Part shown: positions 1 to 8,783 of the stretch, one piece after another
How the letters are laid out: each line of letters begins with the position of its first letter
Position numbering within the stretch: position 1 is the first letter of the stretch
NCBI RefSeq assembly: GCF_022539255.1
Contig: NZ_JAKZBV010000001.1
Location: 1,426,001-1,490,000, forward strand
Direction: 5' to 3'
Origin: Sinomonas terrae
GTDB lineage: Bacteria; Actinomycetota; Actinomycetes; Actinomycetales; Micrococcaceae
Length of the DNA stretch: 64,000 bases
The notes under the pieces: model-generated
The model's input: the letters and a program-made list of their open reading frames with translations, nothing else
What the model was told of the DNA's origin: nothing
The model's database searches: none
Position numbers and translations under genes: made by a program

Positions 1-165
1 GCGTACTGGCATCCGGTCTTCGAGGACCTCGGCTACCGCCGCGGCATGTGCCCTGAGGCCGAGAGGTACTACAGCCAGGAGATCTCCCTGCCGCTGTTCC
101 CGGGGCTCAGCGACGAGCAGGTCGCCATGGTGGCCGAGAACGTCCTCGAGGTCGCGGGCCCGTGA
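1..165 (+). CDS. pseC: PseC aminotransferase, C-terminal end only
   Basis: The window opens inside this gene, and only the last 54 codons are present. The tail contains YYSQEISLPLFPGLSD, the characteristic C-terminal segment of DegT/DnrJ/EryC1-type PLP aminotransferases such as UDP-4-amino-4,6-dideoxy-N-acetyl-altrosamine transaminase (PseC), the second step of CMP-pseudaminic acid synthesis. The catalytic lysine lies upstream of the window. The stop codon overlaps the GTG start of pseF by four bases (GTGA), so the two are probably translationally coupled. The assignment to PseC rather than another DegT family member rests on the pseF, pseG-pseH and pseI neighbours. Confidence 0.8.
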   Translation, partial: AYWHPVFEDLGYRRGMCPEAERYYSQEISLPLFPGLSDEQVAMVAENVLEVAGP

Positions 166-914
166 GTGGGGACCAGGGCGCGTCGGGGCGCGTCGTCGCC
201 GTGGTGCAGGCGCGGATGCAGTCGACCCGGCTGCCGGGCAAGGTCCTGCGCGACCTCGGCGGCGAGCCGGTCCTGGCATGGGTGCTGCGGGCAGCGCGGG
301 CCGCGCGCGGGGTGGACGAGGTCCTGATCGCGACCTCGACCGAGGGCGCCGACGATGCCGTTGCCGCCTTCGGCCGGGAGCACGGGACCCGGGTCGTGCG
401 GGGGAGCCAGGACGACGTCCTGAGCCGCTTCCTGGCCGCAGCGCGGGAGTCGGGGGCGGACGCGATCGTCCGGCTCACGGCGGACTGCCCGATGCTGGAC
501 CCCGAGGTCATCTCCCAGGCCGTCGCGCTCTGGCGGATCGACCCGGCACTCGACTACGTCTCCACGACCCAGCACCGCTCGCTGCCGCGCGGGCTGGACG
601 TGGAGGTCGCGGCCGTTCGCGCCCTCCGCGCGGCCGATGCCCGGCAGGAGCCGCACCACCGCGCCCACGTCACGAGCGCCCTGTACGAGGAGGGCTCGGG
701 CTTCGGGCTCGCCTCGCTCTCCTTCCGGCCGGCCTCGGACCACCTCCGGGTCACCCTGGACACCGAGGACGACGCCCGGCTGCTGGACGCACTGGCCCCC
801 CTGCTCCCCTCGCGCCCGCCGCGATGGCGCGACGTGGTCAGGATCCTCACGGACCGCCCGGACATCGCCGCCCTCAACGCCCACGTCGAGCAGAAGGCCC
901 TGCTGGAAGGCTGA
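162..914 (+). CDS. pseF: Pseudaminic acid cytidylyltransferase-like protein (PseF/SpsF family)
   Basis: A 250-residue nucleotidyltransferase that should activate pseudaminic acid with CTP to give CMP-pseudaminate, the donor for glycosyltransferases. Near the N-terminus it has VVAVVQARMQSTRLPGKVL, the nucleotide-binding signature of the SpsF/PseF/CMP-KDO synthetase group, and around residue 107 RLTADCPMLDP, the metal- and sugar-contacting DCP motif. The GTG start overlaps the pseC stop (GTGA), and pseG-pseH follows one base after its stop, so these genes form an operon. SpsF-type proteins also occur in other coat-polysaccharide pathways; the flanking Pse genes make PseF the better call. Confidence 0.82.
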   Translation: MSGDQGASGRVVAVVQARMQSTRLPGKVLRDLGGEPVLAWVLRAARAARGVDEVLIATSTEGADDAVAAFGREHGTRVVRGSQDDVLSRFLAAARESGADAIVRLTADCPMLDPEVISQAVALWRIDPALDYVSTTQHRSLPRGLDVEVAAVRALRAADARQEPHHRAHVTSALYEEGSGFGLASLSFRPASDHLRVTLDTEDDARLLDALAPLLPSRPPRWRDVVRILTDRPDIAALNAHVEQKALLEG

Positions 915-915
915 C

Positions 916-2418
916 GTGCGCGTTCTCCTCCGCTGTGATTCCACCAAGAGCCAAGGGCTCGGCCACGTCGTGCGCTGCGTGTCCGTTGGCGAGGCCGCGC
1001 GCGAGGCAGGGTGGGATGTGGTTGCTGCAGGAGACATCGAAAGTCCCCTTGGCCGGCGCCTCCTCGAAGGCGTGGCAGACGAGCTGTTGCCCCGGCCTGC
1101 CGATGCCGCGGCCCTCGCGCGCTTGGCGCGGCAGCAGGGCGCCGACGTCGTCCATCTCGACACGTACGACGACGAGGGCGACGTGCGCGCGCAACTCGCC
1201 GAGTCCGGCATCCTGCTCTCGTCGATGGAGGACGGCTCGTTCGGGAGGCGACCCGCGGACTTGGCAGTTGACCCGTCGGCCGGGGCCGAGTTCGACTGCC
1301 GCCCCGATGACGGGACGCTGCGGCTCGCAAGGGGTGCGGACTTCATCCCCGTCCGTGCCCTCGTCCGCGAACTCCGCGCCGAACCCCCCGGGGTGCAACA
1401 GAGTCGGGCGGCCTCCGCCGGGGGGCTTGCAGTTGTCATCGTCATGGGCGGGACAGACGCCCGCAACGCGACGGCGGCAGCAATCCGGATGTGGGCGGAG
1501 GCGGGGGTGGCCTCGCACTGCACAGCCATCGTCCCCGCTGGTCAGAGCCCGGAGACGGGTGAGCTGCCCCGAGGCCTCAGTCTCGAATCGGTTGAACAGT
1601 CGAGTGACCTCCCGCGGCTTTTCGCCGAGGCCGATCTCGTCATCAGCGGAGCGGGCACGACGATCTGGGAGCTCGCCGCGCTCGGCGTGCCGATGGCGAT
1701 CATCCAGCTCGTCGAGAATCAGGGCCAGAACTACGACTTCGCGGTCGAGCGCGGTATGGCCGCGGGCCTCGGTGCATTTGGCCAGCACTTGGAAGGATCG
1801 GTTGAGACCCTGCGGCAAGCCCTCTCCGACTCTCGCTTGCGCGCCGAGCTCGCTGACACCGCGCGCTCCATTGTCGACGGCGGCGGGGCGTCCAGGATTG
1901 TTGGTCTGTGGGAGGATCTCGCCGCCAACCGTTCGGGAGGTATAGCGGTGAGGCCGGCAACGCTGTCCGACGCCGCTCAGCTCTTTTACTGGCGCAACCA
2001 TCCGTCGGTTCGTGCCGTCTCGCGCTCGACGGGGGAGCTGCAGTGGGACGGACACGTCGCGTGGCTCGAGCGCGCGTTGCAGCGGAGCGACGTCGTGCTC
2101 CTCTTGGCAGAGGCGGACGGGCTCGCCGCTGGAACCGTCAGGTTCGACGCGCACGGAGACCGCGACTGGGAGGTCTCCATCACCCTCGCCCCGGCCGCCC
2201 GCGGCCGCGGTATAGCGAGAACCGTTTTGCGCGCTGCGGAGGACCGATTCCGCCGTGAGCATCCTGAGGCGACCCTCCACGCCGTCATGCGCACCTCCAA
2301 CGAACCGTCCTACCGCCTGTTCGTGGGGGCTGGCTACGAGGGCGGCGTCGAGCAGAGCGAGGCCACGGACGACGACGGGTGGTACCGGCTGGTGAAGGCA
2401 CCGGCCAGGCGTCCCTAG
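916..2418 (+). CDS. pseGH: Fused PseG nucleotide-sugar hydrolase and PseH N-acetyltransferase
   Basis: A 500-residue two-domain protein. Residues 1 to about 335 match PseG, the UDP-2,4-diacetamido-trideoxy-altropyranose hydrolase: SQGLGHVVRC near residue 12, VIVMGGTDARNAT in the middle, and the GT-B-type donor motif ISGAGTTIWELAALGVP. From about residue 343 a GNAT domain begins (VRPATLSDAAQLFYWRN), with the acetyl-CoA loop RGRGIARTVL, matching PseH, which acetylates the 4-amino sugar one step earlier. The two enzymes are separate in well-known pathways such as those of Campylobacter and Helicobacter. The GTG start at 916 has GGAAGG five bases upstream and lies one base after pseF. Confidence 0.88.
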   Translation: MRVLLRCDSTKSQGLGHVVRCVSVGEAAREAGWDVVAAGDIESPLGRRLLEGVADELLPRPADAAALARLARQQGADVVHLDTYDDEGDVRAQLAESGILLSSMEDGSFGRRPADLAVDPSAGAEFDCRPDDGTLRLARGADFIPVRALVRELRAEPPGVQQSRAASAGGLAVVIVMGGTDARNATAAAIRMWAEAGVASHCTAIVPAGQSPETGELPRGLSLESVEQSSDLPRLFAEADLVISGAGTTIWELAALGVPMAIIQLVENQGQNYDFAVERGMAAGLGAFGQHLEGSVETLRQALSDSRLRAELADTARSIVDGGGASRIVGLWEDLAANRSGGIAVRPATLSDAAQLFYWRNHPSVRAVSRSTGELQWDGHVAWLERALQRSDVVLLLAEADGLAAGTVRFDAHGDRDWEVSITLAPAARGRGIARTVLRAAEDRFRREHPEATLHAVMRTSNEPSYRLFVGAGYEGGVEQSEATDDDGWYRLVKAPARRP

Positions 2419-2508
2419 GCGGTCAGGATTGAGGTATGACCACGTGAATGGCGCGCGCCAGATGCTGGGTTATCCTTTCTTTGCTGCTTGGTCGAGTCAA
2501 AGGAACCC

Positions 2509-3747
2509 ATGTCAGATTGTCCCCGCCCACGCTTTTCTCGTCGAGAAGTCTTGGCGCTCTCGGGAGCAGCTGCCTTCTTCGGCCTGACGGTGACGTCGTG
2601 TGCAGCATCCCAGCCCGCAGGCAATGAGCCCAAAAGCAGCGGCGGGACGGTTCTGCAGCCCTCCACCGTGACGGCAGACCTCTCGCTCTCGAAATCCTTC
2701 GGCCGCCCGCTCAAGATCGCCGACGGGGAAGACGACTACCTTATTCCGGCCATGGTCGATGCGGTCAACGGCGACTATGTGCTCGCTTATCGGGCTGGAA
2801 GCGCCCACGCATTTGCCTACGGAAGCGATGCAGGGAAACTCTACGTGCGGCGTTCGGCTGATGGGGGTGTGACTTTCGGCTCTCCAACGCTCATCGCGAG
2901 CTTCGTGGCCGGGAAGATCGATATCCGCGACCCGTTCCTCTACCGCGAACCAGGGGAATCGAGGATCTGGCTGACCTTCTTCACCGGGGCACGCAGCCTC
3001 AACGGGGCGACCTGGATTACCTACAGCGACGATGATGGCGTGACTTGGGCTCCCTGTCACGAGATCCTCGCGTCGGCTCTTACACCGGGAGGGCTTCGCC
3101 GCTCCGCCGACGGCCTGTGGAGGATGCCGGTCTACCGCAAGGTCGCGGGATATTGGCGAGCCTCCCTCGTCACGGCCGCGAGTCCTTTAGGGCCTTGGTC
3201 GGTACCCGTCGACGTTCTGGCCCCACGCCGATCGGATGCGACGGAATGGGATTTCGCCGAGGTCTCACCGACGAACTGGGTCGCTGTGGTCCGTGGATCT
3301 GCGCGCACCAATGCCTTCGTCACGCAGTCGAAGGACCGGGGTCGTACGTGGGCGGCGCCCGTTCAACTGCCGAGCCCGAGCCCTGGACTGCGGTACGACG
3401 CATGGCCCGCATTGCGCATCGCACACAACGGACGCGTCCTGTGCTTCATTCGGGGGGCCGGGGGCGGCCAGAGGCTCGTGCAGCTCTTCGACCCGTCCAA
3501 GCCGCTCGTGCAATCCAACTGGAGCGAGCAGGACGGCGGGGGCCTCCTCGAGTCGAGCCTTCGGGGGACCTGCGGAAAGTTCCAACCGTTTCTCCGCGGC
3601 ACCACATGGGTCGGAGCGTACTACGCCGAGACCAACGGGAAGCTTGCGGCCGAGATCGGCATCGGCAAGTACGACGAGTCGAACCTGCGGCCCCGGAGTT
3701 CGGGCAATGTTGCCGCCGCCGCTCCACCAAAGAAGCCCGAGGGCTGA
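2509..3747 (+). CDS. Exported BNR/Asp-box (sialidase-fold) lipoprotein in the pse cluster
   Basis: A 412-residue exported protein. The N-terminus is a Tat-like lipoprotein signal: SRREVLAL with paired arginines at 11-12, a hydrophobic core and a VTSC lipobox with Cys31. The mature part is a probable six-bladed propeller with three Asp boxes (SADGGVTF, SDDDGVTW, SKDRGRTW) typical of BNR-repeat sialidases. The segment YLIPAMVDAVNGDYVLAYRAG aligns by eye with the sialidase Y/F-R-I-P region, but the arginine is leucine here, so classic sialidase activity is doubtful. It may hydrolyse or bind the pseudaminate glycan made by its neighbours; this is inference. ATG 2509 is preferred over an in-frame TTG at 2488 because AAGGAA precedes it. 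Confidence 0.7.
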   Translation: MSDCPRPRFSRREVLALSGAAAFFGLTVTSCAASQPAGNEPKSSGGTVLQPSTVTADLSLSKSFGRPLKIADGEDDYLIPAMVDAVNGDYVLAYRAGSAHAFAYGSDAGKLYVRRSADGGVTFGSPTLIASFVAGKIDIRDPFLYREPGESRIWLTFFTGARSLNGATWITYSDDDGVTWAPCHEILASALTPGGLRRSADGLWRMPVYRKVAGYWRASLVTAASPLGPWSVPVDVLAPRRSDATEWDFAEVSPTNWVAVVRGSARTNAFVTQSKDRGRTWAAPVQLPSPSPGLRYDAWPALRIAHNGRVLCFIRGAGGGQRLVQLFDPSKPLVQSNWSEQDGGGLLESSLRGTCGKFQPFLRGTTWVGAYYAETNGKLAAEIGIGKYDESNLRPRSSGNVAAAAPPKKPEG

Positions 3748-3789
3748 GGGACGCGGCCGCCCCTGCCTCAGGAGACGGGTGTCCCTCAG
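3744..3789. terminator. Possible hairpin between convergent genes
   Basis: CTGAGGGAC at 3744-3752 pairs exactly with GTCCCTCAG at 3781-3789, between the ends of the BNR lipoprotein gene and pseI. The loop is long (28 bases) and no T-run follows, so a role as bidirectional terminator is only a suggestion. Confidence 0.3.
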
Positions 3790-4838
3790 ACCAGTTCCCA
3801 GGTGAGCGGCGTCCCTGCCTCGCAGTCGACTCGGAAGGCCCGCCCCATGACGGTCTCGTACTGGGCGGGCGCGAGCCCGCCCGCGGGCCGGATGGAGCGG
3901 ACGTTTTCCGGAGTGACCACGTCACCGGCACGCACGGGCTTGACCACGTAGAGCGAGCGTCGCAGTCGCTGGCTCTCGCCCTCACTGACCGTCGGCGTGA
4001 TGGCTGGCGAGCCGAGAGCCTCCCACGCCGTGCCGCTCTCCGCGACAAGCGCGGCGAGTTCGTGAGGCTCGAGTGAGAAGTCCGAGTCGACGCCGCCGTC
4101 GGCCCTGCGCAGCGTCACATGCTTTTCGACGACGGTGGCGCCGAGAGCAACAGCTGCGATGGCTGCGCCGATCCCCATGGTGTGGTCCGAGAGGCCAACC
4201 TGAACCCCGAACGCGTCGCGTAGCACCGGGATGGTGCGGAGGTTCGACTCTGACGGGGAGGCGGGGTACGACGATGTGCAGGCCAGGACAACGATCTGAT
4301 CGTTGCCCTCACCACGGATGGTCCGCACCGCGGTGTCTATATCGCTCAGAGAAGCGGCTCCGTTGGAGAGGATGACAGGCTTGCCGGTTTGCGCCACGCG
4401 GCGAAGCAAGGGGAGGTCGCCAATTTCGAGTGAGGCGATCTTGTAGAGGGGGGCGTCGAGCGACTCGAGAAGATCGACGGCGGTGGCATCGAAAGGGCTC
4501 GAGAAGGGGACAAGGCCGTGTTGACGGGCGCGCTCGAAGAGGGGAGCGTGCCAGTCCCAGGGAGTGTGCGCCTCGGTGTAGAGCTGGTACAGGTTGCTTC
4601 CACCCCAGAGGGGGTGGTCCTCGCTGATGCGGAATTCGGGCCGATCGGAGTCGATCGTGATCGTGTCAGCGGTGTAGGTCTGGAGTTTCACCGCTTGCGC
4701 GCCCGAAGAGGCCACCGCGTCCACGATCTCGAGCGCACGCTCAAGACTTCCATTGTGGTTGCCCGAGACCTCGGCGATGATGAACGGTCGATTGGCGGAA
4801 CCGATGTGCTGGCCGGCGACGTCAATGGAGTGCTGCAT
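3786..4838 (-). CDS. pseI: Pseudaminic acid synthase PseI
   Basis: A 350-residue enzyme expected to condense 2,4-diacetamido-trideoxy-altrose with phosphoenolpyruvate to form pseudaminic acid. The N-terminal NeuB-type TIM barrel contains FIIAEVSGNHNGS, the wording typical of PseI rather than NeuB, followed by KLQTYTADTITID and GLSDHTMG. Residues from about 290 form the SAF domain (RRSLYVVKPVRAGDVVTPEN) that closes the active site of the partner subunit. ATG 4838 is chosen with AAGGA 12 bases upstream; an in-frame TTG at 4850 would abut that site. It is convergent with the BNR gene and downstream of the wzx gene on the minus strand. Confidence 0.9.
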   Translation of the reverse strand: MQHSIDVAGQHIGSANRPFIIAEVSGNHNGSLERALEIVDAVASSGAQAVKLQTYTADTITIDSDRPEFRISEDHPLWGGSNLYQLYTEAHTPWDWHAPLFERARQHGLVPFSSPFDATAVDLLESLDAPLYKIASLEIGDLPLLRRVAQTGKPVILSNGAASLSDIDTAVRTIRGEGNDQIVVLACTSSYPASPSESNLRTIPVLRDAFGVQVGLSDHTMGIGAAIAAVALGATVVEKHVTLRRADGGVDSDFSLEPHELAALVAESGTAWEALGSPAITPTVSEGESQRLRRSLYVVKPVRAGDVVTPENVRSIRPAGGLAPAQYETVMGRAFRVDCEAGTPLTWELV

Positions 4839-4889
4839 GGAGGGGCGCAATCCTTAGGATCATGGCGTCCGGGACGCCGGGGCGAATGT

Positions 4890-6284
4890 CTACGATGCTA
4901 GTCCGCGTCGTCGTACTGCCCAAAAACCGGCTCCGGCCAAACCCAGACCGAACACCAGCGTGATCACGCCCATGAGGGCGGTCGTGGGAAGTAGCAGGTT
5001 GGCAGCGATTGCTGCGATGACCAAGGCGAGGGCGCCGATGAACGGGCGCAGGGGGATGACACGCGGTGCCTCGTGCAGGGCAAGCGCGGCGTAAACAGCA
5101 CCGAGCAGCGCGAAGACGAGAACGCGGATGCTGCCCAGCTGCCAATACTGGGGGGACTGGGCCGGGAACCAGGCCAAGCCAGCAGCGACGACGACGACGA
5201 GCGGCGTCGCCCAAGTGAGGGCCTTGGTTCGGCCCACTGCGAAGAGAGTCGACATCCCGACGAGGTAGAGCGCGTAGCCCACGGCCACGCCCGGGAGGAC
5301 CTTGGCAAGCTGGATGGCTTCGTGGTCGAGGCCTTTGAGAACGATCATTCCCACGGTTGCCGCAGCCGTGCCGCAGACGCCGAGGCCGGCAGCCACGAGC
5401 GCCACCTCTCGGCCGACAGTGCGCACGCTCGCCACGAGCTTCCGTCCGTGGGCGGCCTCGAAGATGCGAGTCGTCCAGACGTTGTTGAGGCCTGAGAGGA
5501 CAGCGAAGGGGCCGAGCGCGAAGGCTGCGGCGGCGACGTACCGCCCGACGGAGGTCGCTCCCTGGAAGTGCTGGACGAAGAAGGTGTCACCCTGCAGCAG
5601 CAGAATGATCGCGATGCTGTGCGGCAGAACGGGGAGTCCCAGCCGGAAGGCGGCCGAGACAGCTGCACGCTGGCGCCAGGGCGGCGAAGGCCGTGTGAGG
5701 ATCAGTGATATGGCCGCGATCGCCACCATCACGGCCGTGAAGGAAGCCAGATAGATCGTCGCCGTAGGGCCGAAGGCCAGGATCCCGATGAGACCCCCCA
5801 GATGTGCCCCCATCGAAGCCCCTCCACTCAGAAGGACGAAGGAGAGGGCGCGGTGCTGGCTTCGCAGCAGAGCTTGGGAGCTCACGACGACGCTGAGGAA
5901 CCCGGTGGCGGCCAGCGCCCAGGCGAAGGCCGCGGCGCTTGCCTTGTCGGGTGCCGCTGCCAGATAGGCAAGGGCGGCGATGACGGCAAGGCCTGTTCCG
6001 AGGATGATGTTGGCCCCGTGGATGGCCCGTGCTTTGGAGGGGCCGCCCGACGGCTCGAAGTAGGCGCGGCTGATGGCCAGGGGAAGGCCCGCAGACAACA
6101 CGACCTGACCGATCTGGAGGAGGACGATTGAGACGCCGACCCGCCCCCATTCGACGGGGCTGAGAATGCGGATCGAGAACGGCTGGACGACGAGGGCACC
6201 CGTCCCTTGGAGCGCGGCTCCTAGGAGGTAGTACAGGGACTGCCGTGCGTTGCTGGGGCGCGTCCCGACTGCGGCGTCAGCCAC
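4890..6284 (-). CDS. wzx: Wzx-type polysaccharide flippase (first copy)
   Basis: A 464-residue integral membrane protein with about 12 to 14 hydrophobic segments across its whole length and an early motif QPFSIRILSPVEWGRVG, the N-terminal pattern of MATE/MVF-superfamily O-antigen flippases. It would move undecaprenyl-linked repeat units across the membrane. Its start overlaps the end of the upstream gene by eight bases and pseI follows 51 bases downstream, so it is probably co-transcribed with pseI and linked to the pseudaminate glycan. A second flippase lies at 8780-10054. Substrate is inferred from position only. Confidence 0.85.
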   Translation of the reverse strand: MADAAVGTRPSNARQSLYYLLGAALQGTGALVVQPFSIRILSPVEWGRVGVSIVLLQIGQVVLSAGLPLAISRAYFEPSGGPSKARAIHGANIILGTGLAVIAALAYLAAAPDKASAAAFAWALAATGFLSVVVSSQALLRSQHRALSFVLLSGGASMGAHLGGLIGILAFGPTATIYLASFTAVMVAIAAISLILTRPSPPWRQRAAVSAAFRLGLPVLPHSIAIILLLQGDTFFVQHFQGATSVGRYVAAAAFALGPFAVLSGLNNVWTTRIFEAAHGRKLVASVRTVGREVALVAAGLGVCGTAAATVGMIVLKGLDHEAIQLAKVLPGVAVGYALYLVGMSTLFAVGRTKALTWATPLVVVVAAGLAWFPAQSPQYWQLGSIRVLVFALLGAVYAALALHEAPRVIPLRPFIGALALVIAAIAANLLLPTTALMGVITLVFGLGLAGAGFWAVRRRGLAS

Positions 6285-7305
6285 GATCGAGAGAAGGCGC
6301 CACGAGCGTCGTCGAGGCGGTCCGCGGAAGGACGCCTGGGAGATGTTCGAAGGGGTTCTTGAAGAATTGGAAGGGCGAGACCTCGACCTCGTTCACGAGT
6401 GGCCCGACCTTCCTGTCCCGGATCCCAAGGATCGCCTCCGCCTTAGCGAGAGGTGAGCGCAGCCAGTAGTCGATGAAGGGCCGGGGATTGCGCCCGTCCC
6501 AGCCGAGGACCTGCCGCAGCTCGTGAGGGGAGCGCAGGTACGCCTCCCCGAGCTCCTGTTCGGCGATCTTCCGGAGCTGGGATGTGCTCGGCTCATCCTC
6601 ATAGAATTCGGGCCAGAGCTCGCGCAGGTACTCTTCGGACGATGTCTCCTGAATGCCCGCGATCTGGAAATGAGGCCCATAGATGTGGACAGGGGTGTCG
6701 ACGGCGGAGGCGTAGAGCAAGGCAGTGGCAAGACGATTCGAGACGATTTTCTTGGCGCTCATGACGAGCCACATGACGCGGGCAAGGAACAGCGGGTCTC
6801 GGCGCTCTCCCGCCGTCGTGATGACGTGCCCGGCATCCTTCCAGGCCTTCACGATCTCGGGTTTCTGCATGTCGTCCACGTGCATGCAGACCACCGCGGA
6901 GCCTTCGCGCTCGAAGACCTCACGGGCAAAGCCGGCTTGGTCTCCTTCGACCGAAACGAGGCGGGTTCCGTGGAACGGGAAGACGACAGACTCAATCGAT
7001 CTTTCGGGCAGCATGCCGGATTGCTCGACATGGCGGGCGAGGTACAGCGCCGCGGCCCCGATTGGCGTGCTGGAGAAGCCTGTTTCCATACGCGACTCAC
7101 GTTCCGTCCACCCGCGAGAGTCGTGGGACCAGACGAAGAGGCTGCCGGGAGGTGCGGCGTGCGCGAGGTCGGCGAAGTGGGTGCGGAGAGGAGTCACAGG
7201 GGTCCATCCATGCTGGTAGAGCCCAGGGATGTGTCGAGGCGCACGGAGCCCCGCGTAGCCTGCGAGGACAGCCGAGTGCCCGTAGAAGTGATTCTGGATG
7301 TCCAT
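6277..7305 (-). CDS. Unrecognised protein, possibly a GT-B-like polysaccharide glycosyltransferase
   Basis: A 342-residue soluble protein with no signal peptide or membrane segment. I do not recognise the family. The second half has a pattern seen in GT-B glycosyltransferases: a predicted strand-loop around HVITTAGERRDP, then SNRLATALLYASAVDTPVHIYGP, which resembles the donor-binding half that inspects a nucleotide sugar. The N-terminal half carries GLYQHGW and LFVWSHDSRGW. ATG 7305 is preceded by AAGGAG ten bases upstream. It overlaps the wzx start by eight bases and sits between two flippase genes, so a role in transferring or modifying a glycan such as pseudaminate is plausible but unproven. 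Confidence 0.45.
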   Translation of the reverse strand: MDIQNHFYGHSAVLAGYAGLRAPRHIPGLYQHGWTPVTPLRTHFADLAHAAPPGSLFVWSHDSRGWTERESRMETGFSSTPIGAAALYLARHVEQSGMLPERSIESVVFPFHGTRLVSVEGDQAGFAREVFEREGSAVVCMHVDDMQKPEIVKAWKDAGHVITTAGERRDPLFLARVMWLVMSAKKIVSNRLATALLYASAVDTPVHIYGPHFQIAGIQETSSEEYLRELWPEFYEDEPSTSQLRKIAEQELGEAYLRSPHELRQVLGWDGRNPRPFIDYWLRSPLAKAEAILGIRDRKVGPLVNEVEVSPFQFFKNPFEHLPGVLPRTASTTLVAPSLDRG

Positions 7306-7454
7306 CCGGACTTACTTCTCCTTCAAGGTGCGATGCCGCAACCGCGACCCTACAAGGCTAGTGGATGCCCTCAGCAGGTTCCCTCAGATCGCGCCTTCAG
7401 CGAGAGCTTCACAGGTGATCCATAACTGCTCCAACCTGCCCGCTCGCGTCTCAC

Positions 7455-8783
7455 CTATCTCAGCATGCTGCACGGCAGCAGGACCTTGTCATAGGCCCAG
7501 CCGGTGGGCGCGATGGGCACACCTTCCGTGGAGGCGGCGGGCGTATCGCGACACTCCGAGCGCGCTGTCTGGATCCCGGCCGACCATATGGGCCCGTGTT
7601 CCCTGCCGACCGTGGGCGGGAAGAAGTAGACGGCAAGGACGACGGCGAACGCCCCAAGGACCGCCGCGACGGCGACCCCGCTGAGCCGAGTGATGACGAC
7701 CGCTACAAGCGGTACGAGGTCGAGCAGGAACATCGATGGCGCGACCGTGTAGCGCGAAAGGAAGAAGCCTTGCCATTGCGCCGCATTGAACCGGGCGTAG
7801 TCGAAATACGACTGGAAGTTCATTGCCTGCGCGGCTGACCACACCGCGAGGGACGCGAGAAGGAAGACGCACGTCATGAGTTTCTGCATCCGACTGCCTC
7901 TCACAAGCGTTACGACGAACGCTGCGAGAAATGGCGCAGCTGCGAGCGCGATAGGAACCCATCCGAAGCGCGTCACGGCGAGAATGATCTGCTGCGATGT
8001 GCCGTACACAATGGCCGAGCTGCTGTTGAGGAACCAGCCTTCGATGACCGACCACCAGTTCACGGAAGGTCCCGTGGAGGCGCTGCGAGGGAAAGCCAGA
8101 GTCGTGCCGATTTGGCAGGCAACCCCGAGCAGGAGCGCCAGCCGCGGTGGCCAGAATGCGCGGTCCTTGAACCGGAAAAGGAACAGCGGGATGAACAGCG
8201 ACGTCTGGATCTCGGTGAGTGACGAAACAAGGGCGGCGGCGGTGAGCATCACGTTCTCACGCACCGTCGCTGATCGCTTAATGAGGAGCCACGGCACGAG
8301 GCAGAGGAGATACCAGTGGAGGTTCGCGAAATTGCCAAGGGTCTCTTGGGGTCCTGAGGCTACGAGTACCGGAATCGCGGCCCACGCCAAGCGGATGATC
8401 GGATTGCTCGAAAGGGCGCTTGAGCAGTGCCAGATGAGGGCGGATACGACGCCAATGGCGAGGCAGCTCAGCGCCGTAAAGGCCAGCGCGTACGAACCCG
8501 GCGGCAGGAACGTGACGGCAAACCAGGCGGCGAACCGGGGGATCACATGGAGATAGCCCTGATAGGCAGCAAAGATCTGGGACAGGCTGCGGTCGCGAAG
8601 TGCGCCGTTGAGGAAGATGCCTCCGTCCTCGGCCCACAGGGTGTCCTGTGCGGTTGCTGGCAGGCGGAAGAGGGAGAGCGCGGTGGCCGCCATCATGACC
8701 GCCACTGCGACTGCGAGCCCGTCGCCGGAGAGCCGTCCGCTCGGGGGAGGTACCTGCCGGCGCGTCGTAGAGGAGACGGTCAT
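7455..8783 (-). CDS. Multispanning membrane protein of the glycan locus, function unknown
   Basis: A 442-residue protein with about ten to eleven hydrophobic segments. After the first membrane span it has DTLWAEDGGIFLNGAL and then YLHVIPRFAAW, acidic and basic residues in an extracytoplasmic loop of the kind used by GT-C-type glycosyltransferases, which take polyprenyl-phosphate donors. That assignment is inference; a Wzy-like polymerase or a general glucosyltransferase-like protein are alternatives. The ATG start at 8783 overlaps the stop of the upstream flippase gene (ATGA), so the two are translationally coupled and probably act together. The C-terminal tail after the last span has two cysteines (ECRDT and LLPCSM) and probably lies outside the membrane. 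Confidence 0.6.
   Translation of the reverse strand: MTVSSTTRRQVPPPSGRLSGDGLAVAVAVMMAATALSLFRLPATAQDTLWAEDGGIFLNGALRDRSLSQIFAAYQGYLHVIPRFAAWFAVTFLPPGSYALAFTALSCLAIGVVSALIWHCSSALSSNPIIRLAWAAIPVLVASGPQETLGNFANLHWYLLCLVPWLLIKRSATVRENVMLTAAALVSSLTEIQTSLFIPLFLFRFKDRAFWPPRLALLLGVACQIGTTLAFPRSASTGPSVNWWSVIEGWFLNSSSAIVYGTSQQIILAVTRFGWVPIALAAAPFLAAFVVTLVRGSRMQKLMTCVFLLASLAVWSAAQAMNFQSYFDYARFNAAQWQGFFLSRYTVAPSMFLLDLVPLVAVVITRLSGVAVAAVLGAFAVVLAVYFFPPTVGREHGPIWSAGIQTARSECRDTPAASTEGVPIAPTGWAYDKVLLPCSMLR

Noticed and set aside
69..2280. Long open frames on the minus strand opposite pseF and pseG-pseH
   Set aside because: They run antisense to genes with clear family motifs and have Arg/Pro-rich, low-complexity translations, as expected from high GC.
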